Made by a program: the position numbers and the translations under genes. DNA of 64,000 bases from Membranipora membranacea (lineage: Eukaryota > Bryozoa > Gymnolaemata > Cheilostomatida > Membraniporidae): contig OU612068.1 of NCBI GenBank assembly GCA_914767715.1, positions 21,078,001 to 21,142,000 of the forward strand, in the 5' to 3' direction. The notes under the pieces are model-generated. The model searched no databases. It was not told the DNA's origin and was given only the letters and a program-made list of their open reading frames with translations. This document shows, in pieces, positions 34,360 through 47,114 of this stretch; the first letter of the stretch is position 1; each line of letters opens with the position of its first letter.

Positions 34360-37300
34360 ATGTCAGGAGGCAGTAGTTTATCCCAGAGTGCTGTGGAGAA
34401 TCCTCTAGATACAAGTCAGAGAGAAACCATATCTGCTGGAAGTAAGTACCAACAGCTAGATTCCTAGATATAAACAAAACAAGACTCGGTTAAAGGGCAA
34501 CCAAGGTTTCGCAGCAATGCATTAATGGGTAGCAAATAATGTGCTGGGCAGCATCAGCTCTGTGCATTACGCGATGCAAAACTCAAAGTAGTTGCTGACT
34601 CTAAGCTGGGTAACACTTCAGTTTAGGGGAGGTTCCAAGACTTTGCTGTAATAATTATAGAGCACAGGCTAAATAATAACAGGAACAGGAAACTGCTATG
34701 TGGTATTCTCTTTTAGCTGAGTTTGAGTATCTGATGGAAGAAATGTTTCACAAGAATTCTGGCTGAATAATCATCCGAATTATATTTTGTCTTTTTCCCC
34801 ATGCAGAAGGTGCAATCTGCTATTAATCAATGGCCATCAATGAGAAGTTGTTTGAAACCTTGGTTGCCCTTTAACAGGGAAATAGCTTGTAAATTTCATG
34901 TGCATGAAATATGAGTCCTCTCATAATAAGGCAAATGCTCAATGACCTTGTAATCTGTTCTGTGTGAATCTCGTAAGTCTACTGAACACTCCAATGTGAT
35001 TTTGTAGCCGTCCTTGGTTTAAATGATGTATACTATCAGAATGAGCCGGACTTGACATACTACTGTTCAGAGTGCTCAAGATTTGTTTCTCTGCTAACGC
35101 TTAGAGAACATAAATCATATCATCGCGCTTTAACTCTACTGCAGTTCGAAAAATGTCCTTCATCAACAGCTGACCTTCTCAATCGGAGAAATGAGGCTGT
35201 CCGGAAACTCAAGGTTTGTTCTTAGCATCTATGTGAAATGGACTGCAACACAACTTAGCTACTAAGCAAAATAAAATACAATAATTTTTATGCAATGTCT
35301 CAGTTAAAGATAAGATTTATTTGGTAATATAGTCAGTGACATATTACAAAAACAGAGTAGGAATGTCTCTGTTGTTTAAAATCTTGATGCTAACCGGTAT
35401 AATGCTATTTAAAGATCTATTGGTTCTAACTTTTGGTAAAAGGTATTGCGATCTTGGGTATGTATGAATAGCAGTCATTTAAAATATGCTCCATGATGTA
35501 TCAACTTCTACATTTACTGTTAAACTTTTACACGGTAACTTTGTCAAAGTTTCTTGACCAGAACATGATTGTTTTAGAAAGATGCAGCTGAGGAAGGAAT
35601 ATTAATAGATATTAAATACATCAAACTCATAGACGAGGCTTATGAGCTGCTGAAACAGGAAATAGAGGATACTTATGAATCTTGTCGAAAGATAGAAGAA
35701 AACATAAACTTCAAGGTTGATAGTTTTGATTTAAACTGCAGTGTAGATTTTGTTGCTGCTGTTGGGCACTGCAGTGATCAAAATGCAAGATGGAAGTCGA
35801 TGATGGAAGATACGAAGGTTTACCAAGACCACTTTGGCAACGATAAAAGAAAAGCGTTCCTAGCTTTATACGATGGTTATAGCGGTAAATATGCTTCAGC
35901 AGTAGCAGCAAACGAGCTCCACTACCTGCTGTTAACTGAGATGGCAAAGTTTGACCCTAAGATTCAATGCCAATGTACTTTCAATATGTTGGAGGAGAAT
36001 GATATAGGGCAGTATGACCTCATTAGGCCACCGAGTATCTCACTCGGCAACAAGAGACTGTTACACAGGGACAGTGTGAATATGATACACCAGATAGTGT
36101 ATACCTGTGAGGAGCCAGAGCAGACACATGCCCATCTATCATCACATCATCCTATCTACAGTAAACTGAGCGAAGAAGATACTGATGGATCTAAAACTAA
36201 CTCTGCACATAGCGTGAGTTTTGTAATGATGGTGCCCATGTAAATTCCAGATTTCTTGCTGTCGCTTAGCTATATAAAATCTAAAATTGTTTCAATGAGA
36301 AAAAGGCTTTGTTCAATGAGCAAGTAACTTGATACACACCAACTTCAATTTAGAAAAATATAAGATCTCTAAGTGTTTTTTTTCATTCAGACCAAGGATG
36401 AGTACTGCAGGAGGCTGAAAGCTGCGTTCAGACAAGCATACAAACTCACAGACAGGGTGTTAGCTCATGGTGGTGACGAGAAATCCAGGGTTAGGTGGAG
36501 CGGAACTTCAGCGCTTACCATTGTCCTTGAACAGCTGGAAGCACCGGAATTGTAAGTTTAATTAGAATTAAAATTAGCTAAGGTCCCAAGGTTCATACAG
36601 ATAACGATAACGATAAAACTAGTTTATTTGACGAGCTTGTCATCAATTGCTTGTGGTATCTTGCTTGCTTTTTGGAAATCAGATCAGGCTCACATGCCTT
36701 GCAATATAAAAAGCAGTCTGTTGTTTTAATTACCAGTGTTGATGTTATGTGTAATCAAGGAGTAACTCCTCAGTGTAATATAATAATGCAGATGTAACCT
36801 TGGCATTAATCCATACTGTCAAGATTGTAGGCAAGCCAAGAGTTATCCTCTCCCCAATGGAGATGGAATAACTCTAGAATAAATGGCCAACTCTATATTG
36901 GTAATGATCTTTGTAGAACTGGTAGTAGAGAACCATCTGATGTCGTCGCAAAGGAAGATGATGTAAAAAGTAATGGAACTGAGTCTAAAGATTTTGAACC
37001 TCCTAGAACATTGGGAAGACTCCATATAGCTAATGCTGGTAAGATTGTATGACTAAACTGGGTATTATTTCTGCAAAACTCTGAACAATTTGATAAAACC
37101 ACCATGTATGACTCATTCTTCAGGTCAAGACCTAATGATGCTTGGTGTAAATAGTTAATTTAATGTTTGTGGAACTCATTGCAAAACAACTTGTATAAGA
37201 CTTTCGGTGTTGAACATATTTCTGTTTGCCACTTCACTTTCTGTAAGTATCTGCATGGTTTGTTTGCAGGTAATTGTCAGGCAGTTTTAGTGAGGGATAA

Positions 37301-40102
37301 TAGGCCTTATCTCCTAACAAAGGCTCATAATTACAGCAACAGCAAGGAGAGAAATAGAATAACATCTTCAGGTATGTCCGATGATTATGATGATTATGAT
37401 GATGATGATTAATTCTCTTATATCAATTTGCCACTTTTCTAGGTTATGAATTGGAAACATAATAGATATCTAATACCTCCATAAAAAGCATGAATTTAAA
37501 TTACCTACTGTCACATTTTCTGATGCATCATTTTCTAAAAGTTCTGTCAATTGAATGAGCTATGCGTTTTCACGGAATTTATCGCAATCACATCGCTGAA
37601 AGTTTTGTTCATTTGCTTATCCAATTAGACAACGCCACTCCCAAATCTTTCACTCAGAATGTTGTGGTCCAATCCTTGAATGAGCCGTCTTGGAACAAGA
37701 CCCGTAGCAGGTCTCGCTCATTATGCTAGAAGTGATCAGTGATTTTTGTAATCTTAATCGAGAAACCCCTCAGGTACGCTGCTGTAAAATGATATAATAA
37801 TTGTTTCTCTTAGGTGGAGTTTTCAGTTCAAGTGAGAAAGAGATGAGAGTGAATGGTGTATCTCTCACAACGAGAGGACTCGGTAACCATGGTGATCCCA
37901 CAATTAAACAGCTGATTAGCTGGGAACCTCACACCACCACAGTGCCTATAGATCAGTATGCTCAGCTGCTCATACTGGCTACTAATGGTATATGGCAGGT
38001 GTTTAGTCCTCAGGAAGCAGCTGAACTTCTTCTACAGGTATGAGTAGAAGAGCTCTGTATTTGTGTGATTATGATTAGCCATCAAGATAGTGTAGAGTTT
38101 TCACGCTGGCCCACTTTTTGCCAAGGGGTATGGTAAATCCCAAAATACTAGATAATCTTGGATGTAAGAATATAATATGGGTAGTTTAAGCGCTCAAACT
38201 GTGTCATGATAGCTGTTGTTGGGAAAGTGGTTGATAATGAAATGCTACTACCAGCTATCCTGACAAAGTTTAAGAGCTTAAACTATAATATGGGTAATAT
38301 TGGGTTTAGATTTCAGTACATAACAAAAAATATTAGCAATACATTTTTACGCGATGGATGGAGTTGCCAACCTGTGAGTTCAAAGATTTGAAAACACATT
38401 TCCTTGTTTTATGGCTTTCTTCATGAATATTAGTATGAATGATTTGTTGTAGTACATTTTCTTTAAGAAGAAACAGGTAGTTTTGTCATTAACAACAATC
38501 AACCATTGCTATCTGTTACTATTCTAAATAATATCTCTCTATCATCATCAAATTGTTACAAAAACTTGCAGCCGCTCTTATAATTGCACATATGCAATCA
38601 TTAGTTAAATATGGGAAGACAACTCTTTTATTTTTCCGTTCTATAATCTTTATGCTAACTCTGTTTTGAAGGCCATTTTCTTTTATCCGGTAAAATTTTG
38701 ATGTCGCCTATTGCATGCTCAATTACCAAATGTATCCCATGTCCAAGACAGTTTGTTGTGAGATCCTGGGTGCTATAGTATTATTTCTATCCCTGCCGCA
38801 ACTCATCAATACCATTTGCATGAAACACCTTGCATCCTTAATCAAATTTGTCCCATTTAGAGGAGATATCCAGCTTCTGTGAGTCAGCATTTTGAGTGGT
38901 GCTACTGCTTTTCTTATTCAAAATACCCTGTCATATTCTCTGCCAACATTATTTAATGTACTCTGAAGATTTATACTGTACATATAAATCCTGCACCTGT
39001 TATTGAAGGTTTTGCCCCAGAACAGAATTCCCACACCAGGTTATATCTCACCGAGTGTAAAGATGTTGAATCGAGAGAGCCCAGTACCACCAGAGAGTCA
39101 GATGCAGAATGCTGAGACAACCTCACACCCACCTGTCACTGCCATGGGTAGGCAAATGCGTAGAATGTAATAAGAGATGGAAAGTTCCATTGACTGTAAA
39201 CAAATAAGACCAAAGCTTGAATGCCGTTGAATCCTATTGAATCCTTGAGTATTATTAAAATATAATTGCAATAATATAATTTACCTGATAGCATATATAT
39301 ATGGGTATTTACATATAACATAATAAACTAAATATTGTATTTCCAGCTTCTGCTTTACTCATATTTTCAGATGATGAGTTTGCAGAGGTTGCAATTCACC
39401 TGCCCCTGGATGACACCGCCATACACGAACCAAATTCCAGATTGTCTGTCGGTGCCCAAAACACAGCTCGCAAAAGTAAAGAGAGGAGTTCCAGCGTCAC
39501 ATTCAAAGAGGACGTCAAGTCTGTAGATGGTAACACTCCTGCTGATGGGCAGATGAAGGGTTCATCCACAGAAAGAAAACAGCTAAGAGGAGCAGACAGC
39601 TTGCTTGAGGCAGATGAAGATGGAAATGCAGATATGAGGTTCGTGGTGTATGATCAGATTAAGAAAGCAGTGTTTGAGTACGACATATGTGTCCTATTGA
39701 GATACAAATGCTATTTTATTGAAACTATGTTTGTAATTCTGACCAGTAACCAGCGTAACTAAGTGCAGTAAAAGTGGGTCCCGAAGTTTATACCAAAATT
39801 CAATTTCAGTAAGCTGACTACAGTCAACTTCTATTTTCTTATTGAAATATTTGTTTGTACACAGATCTATGGATTCTGGTAACGAGGCAGATGTAGACAC
39901 TGATTGGGCGTCTACTCTGGCTCCTGATGATGCTCTGCTGAGATCTGCCTTATCAAACACAACAAACCCTCACAGACAACTGGCCAAGTTACTCTCAGAG
40001 AGGTTAGTTCAATCAGCCCTGCTCGCAGGAGCAAAAGACAATGTGAGCGCAGTAGTTGTCGTCTTACCCGGCACACGGATCGTTGATGTTGTTGAGTCTT
40101 GA
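34360..40102 (+). CDS. PP2D1: Protein phosphatase 2C-like domain-containing protein 1 (pseudophosphatase)
   Basis: Ten exons: 34360-34441, 35008-35213, 35578-36213, 36391-36551, 36836-37038, 37270-37371, 37814-38037, 39009-39147, 39371-39638, 39865-40102. They total 752 residues in one frame. A C2H2 finger (C47, C50, H62, H66) near the N-terminus corresponds to the CxxC...H finger of PP2D1. The PP2C fold follows, with MED (about 172-174), ALYDGYSGKYAS (about 192-203), RVRWSGTSALTIVLE, GRLHIANAGN, VSLTTRGLG and AGAKDNVSAVVVVL. The normal DGHGG loop is DGYSG, and the metal-binding aspartate of the usual (S/A)DG box is replaced (ILATNGIW), as in vertebrate PP2D1. Catalysis is therefore doubtful and a scaffold role is more likely. 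The exon 5 acceptor (36834-36835) was chosen because it alone keeps the frame. A poly(A) signal is at 40336-40341. Confidence 0.9.
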
Positions 40103-40698
40103 TCAGTATGATCGTAAAATCAATGAGTTACTCCTTGGTAGAATATAATACTCGGATTTTTTAGGAGAGATGGGATATTTGCGTGTGTTCTTCTTGTACT
40201 TTCATTTTATTTAAATTGATGCAAAATTCAAGGATTTTTCAGGAATTTCTTTTATTGCTCAATGTTTCAGTGTGGAAATCTGCTTTGAGATGTGATACTG
40301 TTTTATTTTGCAAAAAAGTTCCAATCTACTCTATCAATAAATAGTCATCATATAATTTGTTTTGGCAATTATTCATGAAAATGTATAGCAGTTTCACAAA
40401 ATCAGTTGCTCTGTTCACAACCATAAAAGGATGAATCTGAATTCAACACAAGTACTCTTATTGAACCAACAAAAGTAGGTGCAATAGTTAAGGGACAAAA
40501 TTCACAGCTTGTTCGACTTAATAATAATATACATTGCAGCATAAAGTTCATCTGCCATTGTCTTGAAATTTGAGCAGCTCTATCCAGGAAGCGAGAGTCA
40601 CATCGTACTTGTCATAAAAATGGAATTACTCAACTCAAATTTACAATTCAGTAAGGTTAAAAACTTCTTAGATCAGCCTTTTCTTCATTTTGACAAAG
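40103..40698. other. Shared 3' region between PP2D1 (+) and EFHB (-)
   Basis: A tail-to-tail gap of 596 bases, AT-rich. AATAAA on the plus strand at 40336-40341 fits PP2D1. TTTATT runs near 40206 and 40250 would serve EFHB on the minus strand, so the 3' UTRs probably overlap. Confidence 0.4.
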
Positions 40699-43600
40699 TC
40701 AGCATTTTAGTTGAGTTTTGAGATTGTGCTCACTTTCGCTGACTTCCGCTGCCCTTATTTCATCTAGAACGCTCCTGAAAGACTCTACACTGACATCACC
40801 TTTAGGGTCTCGCTTTGCTGCCTCATTGTAAATATCATCAAACTGTTGTAAGGTCATTGCTGCGCCAATATTGAAGAATACTTCCCTTATCTGCGTAAAA
40901 AGTAGTATAAATATTATTGTTACTTTCGATATTTGATATAATATACCTATTATGCATTGAGTTGTCACCACTGTGTGGTGTTCGGATTATTGAGAGTATC
41001 CTTGTTTCTTTCTGATCACTAAGGCGAAAACTTTGCTAAGATTACAGCAGGGTTGCTGGTTCCAGTCAATTGGGAACTCTTTGAATAAATCATAAGTTGT
41101 CCAGTCATTGAAATTAGGTGGACAACTCTGAATTTCACTAACTATGTTCATCATATAACCTCATGTTCGCATCGCTTACCTGTTCTCGCGTTCGTGGTAC
41201 TAGGAAGTCTTGCTCATAAACACCTCTGTTAGAGTATATTGAAGGATTTACTAAAGCTTGTGAGTTGGACTCATCTCCGTAATTCTTCAGGTCTGAAATA
41301 CTTTTCAACCTCGGTCCGGGGAGATCATGTCTGATTGTGGGAACTCCATACGTCCTCCAACCTAAATATAACATATACGAGTTAAAATACTGATCTTGTT
41401 CTTCTTCATGCCATCATAAGCCAATCCTGCTATTGAGTTGTTCAAGTGGCAATTGCTAGGAGCGGTTATTGATGTTATTGTAATTGCGCTTTCTGAATTG
41501 TGACCATTTATGTACTTCAATGCTCTGTGAGAGACTCACCTCTTGTTGACATTCCACTGCCCCCGTTGATGACAGCCGAGCTTGTCCTGTGTCCTCCTAT
41601 GGCCTGATCTATCTGATTCTTTAGTCTAGCTGGAGTTGCCTCTCTACTGCTCTGCACTCTTTGAGTTCCATCACTGTCTTCGACAACCTATGAAAGGGTA
41701 AAACACTCGTACAGTACTCGTCAGTACAAAAAAGCGTTTGGACTCCATCTTAGCATTCTCCATTTATGTCCCCGATAAAGTGCATATTAATGGGAAGGAA
41801 GGGAAGCATAAACAGGAAACAAACGGTTCCTGGATCAGTAACTACAATATTTAAAAAGTACACCAATTCCAACTATTAAGACTGAACTTTATTATCAATT
41901 ATGATTATAACTATTCATTCATTTAATACTGCACAAACACTACTTTCAGCTAATAACATTCATCAACATACTGAGGACCAAATGTTTGATAAAGAATGGA
42001 TGAAAACTTGAAATACTGACCTCTGCTTCTGCTATTCCACTTGGCATGTTGTAATTGAGGAAATTAGAAAACTCCTCATAGTTAATAAATCCATCTCTGT
42101 CTACATCACAGTAATCCATAACTTGAGCTAATAGTTCTGGCTCCGTAGGTAGACTGTACTGCCAGCACACTGTGGCCAAGTCACCCAGGCTTATCCTTCC
42201 TTTGCATTCCTGCAACAAGCAATATAAATTGAATATTCTTTGTAATTTCTTCTGTAATTTATATTACTTATACATCATCAGAATACTATCAACGATTTTG
42301 ATAGTATATATATTGTATCACTCTGGGAAGCTTGTTTTCAAAGAGGGTTCAACATCTTGTGGTATTTATATCAGTGATTAAAGCAGTGTTGATATTCTTA
42401 TGGTCTTTATATCTAACCTTATCGAAAAATCTGAAAGCTGAGAGTAGGTTGTCAAAGTTTTGGAAATTGGCTTTCTTGAGCTGCATTCTAAGGGCAGCGA
42501 CGACTCCTCGCTGATGTTCCTTGCCCCTGAGATATTTATTAGTACCTCTACCATGCATAAGATCACCTGCTCCATACTCGTCAGGCTTCACCATAATACC
42601 GAATACGTGTTCTGGTCCAACATGCATAGTCTCCTTAATCCTGTAATTTCAAAAGTGTCAATTATAGAAAATTGTAGCAGATTCAAATATGTTACGTATC
42701 GGATGCAAAACTCCTTTTTTCAACACTCTATTTTATAAATGCTTTATATTTTATATATACTCTCTATAAAGCACTTGATATTATATGATGCAGATTTGTA
42801 AAAGGTACTTACGGGTCTCTGGTTTGTCCAATCTGATCCTGAAACTTCTCCCTCCAGTCATCCAGTCTCTTGTTGACTATCTTAGATGCCTTTTCACTCT
42901 GTAGCTCATGTACCCACTTAAGAGATTTATATGTCATAGATCCTCCGTTGTCGTGAGGTGTAGGTCTGCCAAACTGTGTGTGGATGGAGTAATGGTCAGT
43001 GGGATACTTTCTCCTGACCTGCTCTCCTGGATGGTAGTCCTTATGTGAGTAGACATACATATCATGAGCTGCGTTAGCCTCTCCTTGTACCTGGTCGTAT
43101 GGTTTTGGTGGGCTAACCAACTCACCTGCATTGCCGTCTGTAAAACATGATGAAATTTCTTATTAGGTTATGAGTGGAATGAGTGGTCGATAATGTAATG
43201 CCACTAACTTACATTGAAGCCGTCTGAGCACTAAGACTATGGTGACAGTGAAAACTGCGATAAAACTTAACGAAAACTAAGATGTTTAAATTTGTTTCGA
43301 ATACTTTCTTTTATCTCATCATGTAAGAATCGAGTCGAATATTTCTTTACCTTTCACAGTGACTACTCCATATGTCAGATCCTTCCATGGGTAGTTTTTG
43401 GGGAAACCAACTGCCTGGTTGTGTGATTTGCCAAGTGGTCCAGTTTTCTTGGTTTTGTACAGGCTGGATTCAAGGTTGTCCATTTGCCTCTGTTTGAAGA
43501 GAGGTTTCATTGGTGGATTGACCATCTCCCCAGCGGTCAGCGAAGCCTGGGTGTTGACTCCATGGGTCATGTTCTCAGCCCATTGTCGATGAGGATCATA

Positions 43601-44516
43601 AGCTTTTCCATAGAATACAGTTCTCTGTCCAGCATCTGGTCGGAATGTAGCTCGAAATCTTTTAATCGTTTCTGGTGACTGAGGCTAAAACATGGGAGGG
43701 ATATAAAGGATCTACCGCTACATAAGATAATAAAGTCGAACAGAGGAACCCAATGAGTGTTTGTGGTAATGAAAAGTGCAAGGATAGGAACATGCTCATG
43801 GAAAGGCCCGTCTACCACATACTACAACCCTCTTGCATCCAATCTTACCATGAAAGGGTTATCTGCAAATATATTGTGAGAGTATTACTTAGTAGACTGA
43901 TTAAGTTCTATAGGGCGATGATGTCGACATCATTTTGATTCTTATACTGGGTATATCGAGTATAAGGTCTTCTTGGTTAAAATGATCACCGCTTTTCTTA
44001 TTCGATATCTGTGAAATGTAATGTCAAACTTACTCTTGGAGCTGTAGTCAAGCACTGCACAGCTGAATCACCACTTGTTGTTAATTTACCAGCCTGTAAA
44101 AAATAATAAGCTTCATGTACTTTTTAATGTCAAATGCGACATTAAAATGTTGGGCCGATGTTATAAACTGCTTCGTTCTCGCACCCTGCAGTGTTTTCAT
44201 TGAGGGTTATCCTTTTTGTCCAACTTGTCCCTGGTGAGCCATGGTGGATTCAAATGGATCATCACCCCTTCTCAACAAGCCCAACCCCAACCCCCTAAAA
44301 AATTACCATATCTCAATAAATATCAATACTACTGAGCTATTTCTTGACATTTTACTTTCATCTTTATTTTATTTTATCTTATCATATACTTACTGAGGTT
44401 AGAAATGGAGACCTATCTATATATTTTCCAGTGTAGATTCCTTTTGTGTTGGTGCATAGATTGTCTTCACCCTGGTTGTTGATTGGTGGTAGCCTGGTAG
44501 TCTCTACTGCTGCCAT
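40699..44516 (-). CDS. EFHB: EF-hand domain-containing family member B
   Basis: Nine minus-strand exons: 44394-44516, 44034-44093, 43351-43684, 42813-43137, 42418-42640, 42021-42209, 41540-41687, 41180-41361, 40699-40890. They give 591 residues with all phases closed. Diagnostic EFHB blocks include PPMKPLFKQRQ, DMYVYSHKDYHPGEQVRRKY, KWVHELQSEKASKIVNKRLD, FGIMVKPDEYGAGDLMHG and YLRGKEHQRG. A degenerate EF-hand (FRFFDKVECKGRISLGDL) is followed by a canonical one, DVDRDGFINYEE, at residues 390-401 with all calcium ligands. Animal EFHB is associated with ciliary doublet microtubules and calcium-dependent processes. The N-terminus is much shorter than in vertebrates, where the extra sequence is poorly conserved. 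The ATG at 44516 opens the first in-frame exon. Confidence 0.93.
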
Positions 44517-46965
44517 TGTTGAGTCTTCTAGTCTGCTAGTGTTAGGATTATACTTCAAATCAATGTGTTGAGTGTGTTGCTTGTGGTTGCTTGTGATTGC
44601 TTTACTAGTGTATATCAATTAATTGAATGGTTAGAAAGATTTTGTTGAACCCACACTATTCTTTTGCACTTATACAATGATGAGCAAAATCAAACCCTCT
44701 ATTCCTTAGGTGTATATTTATCCATGTTTTTCATGCATGTATTGTATTTTGGTTGCTAAGCCTACCTAGAGACAGAAATTAAGTTCAAGGTCAGTGATGT
44801 GGTCATGTGCTTCCGTGAATGACGTAATGTGTTTATGTGTAGCTGGCCCCATGATATAGATTTCTGCATATTGTCCAAGTTTATATTTCTTGCAGTATAA
44901 ACACGCATACAACATAGCTTCATCCTCCTCAGAGAACAACAAGAGCTTTGTAGTAATGCAAAACTTAATTAATTGTGAATATTTCCATGACTGTAAGAAC
45001 TATTTTGCTAGGGTATGAATACAGTGTTATACAAAGTAGGTGTCATCCTGAAGCAAGAAGAGAGTGAAAAAATTCCCTTCAGTAATTTCTTGTGCAGTCA
45101 ACTCTAAATTAAGAACTTAAATACCAATAGTTCCTTGTTTGGAAGGTGTTTTGTAGCTCTGGACACCCCCATTTATGAAGCTTACCTGATCATAGTTTCT
45201 GTTGGTGGATATTTAGAATAATACAAGTGCCATTTTGGGCAGCAAAAAGGTGGGTAATTTTGTGTATCAACAATTCTATATATTAATTCTCCCTCATTTC
45301 CTCCTCAACCTGAGTATGGTATTCCTCTCATTTCTCAAAGATATTAAGAAAGATCTATGAGTTTGACTTCTTAGTCTCATTTTGAATCTCAGTCACAGTG
45401 GAATGGTAGGAAGCATTATAGAATATTAAATCACCATCTAAATTCAGATCAGGCATGCAATGAATCTCATCTGATCTGGGTAGGCCCACAGGCTACTACA
45501 GTAACAGTTCTTCCTTCTACTAACTAATGGTGCTTCCAGTTCAATTGAATATATATAAATGCTGTAATGGATTATATAATTATTATCATTCCTGGACCTA
45601 TAATATAGATATACCCAAGATATATAATATATCCTGTGTGTGTCTTTGCCAGGATCAATATGATATTGAATATGGGAGAGCCTGGACCAAAGTCTCTGTT
45701 ACTCAGTCAGTGAGTGATGTGTGGTAGGGAGGGACAAAATGACAATATAGTCTCCGCCCTTCCTTGGTAGCCCAGTAGATCAGAAAGTGTTTGTTACTAT
45801 CAATTGAGATGCCACCTAAATATGTTGGTGGAATATCTCCAGCTTAGGCTATTGCAAAGCCGTAATTTTAATGATCATGTAGGCCTACATCGAACAACAA
45901 TGCCATGCTAGGCATAAGCTGTGCAGTAGAGTAGGTATAATGCGATATCTATCTTTCACCCTAAAAATCCTCACTTGTGTTTGTTAGAACACATGCATCA
46001 ACTATACCCATTTATATCTACTCCATTTCCATGTGTCTTATATTTCAAATGATGAAAGTTATAGCAAATATGTGATGGATATGGCATTTCCTCTTCAAAA
46101 AGTCTTTGAGAAACCACATCCTCTGCATAGATTTCTTCCTAAGAAAGTTGCATAGACATAAGGATGAAAGCACATGAGTCTTGCATGTATGCTCCATCCC
46201 TGCCATGGTCTTACCCAAGTCATAACCAACTGCAAGTTGCCTAATTGCCTAAAATTACAGTTATTATATTGTGCATGTGCAGTGAACAATGATAGCAGAA
46301 GTCAGTGATCAATTTGATCATATGTAATTTAAGGTAAACTATGATTGCTGAGTGATTCAATTTGGTGTGCACAGAATGGAAGAGATCGATGGGTTCAAGT
46401 AAATTGCTGGCATACCACAATGCCAGTAAACTAGTTTCGTATGATACTTTTCAGTCCACTGCATGATTGGACTGTCGACTAATAAAATGCATCATACAGG
46501 TTTAAGCTGGTACGATTTAAAAAAAAAGGATATATCATGTAGGGTTAACATATGTAGTATCGGCCTATAACAATAATTTACTGAATTTATGGACTGTATA
46601 TCAATATCTATTGTATATAATCTATGCAAGAACATAACTTTTTGGCCGATGCATATTATGATCATGATCAATTTACTGTCCATCCCCTCTCCAGGATGCA
46701 AACAGCAAACCTGTGACTGCAAGAAGAGATTATCACTCTAAAGTTCTGGGTTTTAATCATACATGATTCTAATTGCTCTGGGGATGCTCATATTAACATA
46801 CTGAATACAAATTGTGCATCTGATGGCTCATTCAAATTCTGATGTAGTCAATATGGGATAGTTGGAGGAGGAGGCACTCAATCTCAGCTTATTACATTTC
46901 ACCATTCTTACTCCTCACCACTCCTCTCTTTTTCGTGTGGTCTGAATTATAACCGTGTGTCTGGC
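44517..46965. other. Head-to-head intergenic region EFHB/Rab5
   Basis: About 2.4 kb without a recognisable gene, domain or repeat with clear boundaries. Short open frames (for example 45527-45727 and 46492-46722) have no splice support or protein similarity that I recognise. It presumably holds the EFHB promoter near 44530-44700. Confidence 0.5.
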
Positions 46966-46973
46966 TATAAAAG
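46966..46973 (+). promoter_or_regulatory. TATA box of Rab5
   Basis: TATAAAAG lies 142 bases before the Rab5 ATG. A leader would start near 46995. A CTTTAG acceptor at about 47099-47104 suggests a short untranslated first exon and intron before the coding start. Confidence 0.5.
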
Positions 46974-47114
46974 GAACACAACAAACTCGCAGTGTCATCT
47001 GTGACTGACAATTATATCTGAGTTAGTAAATCATCTCAGGTCATCTGCAGTAACCTTGTTACAAAAATTATGTTTGGAGTTGACCATGTGTTTCTTCTTC
47101 TTTAGATATAAAAG

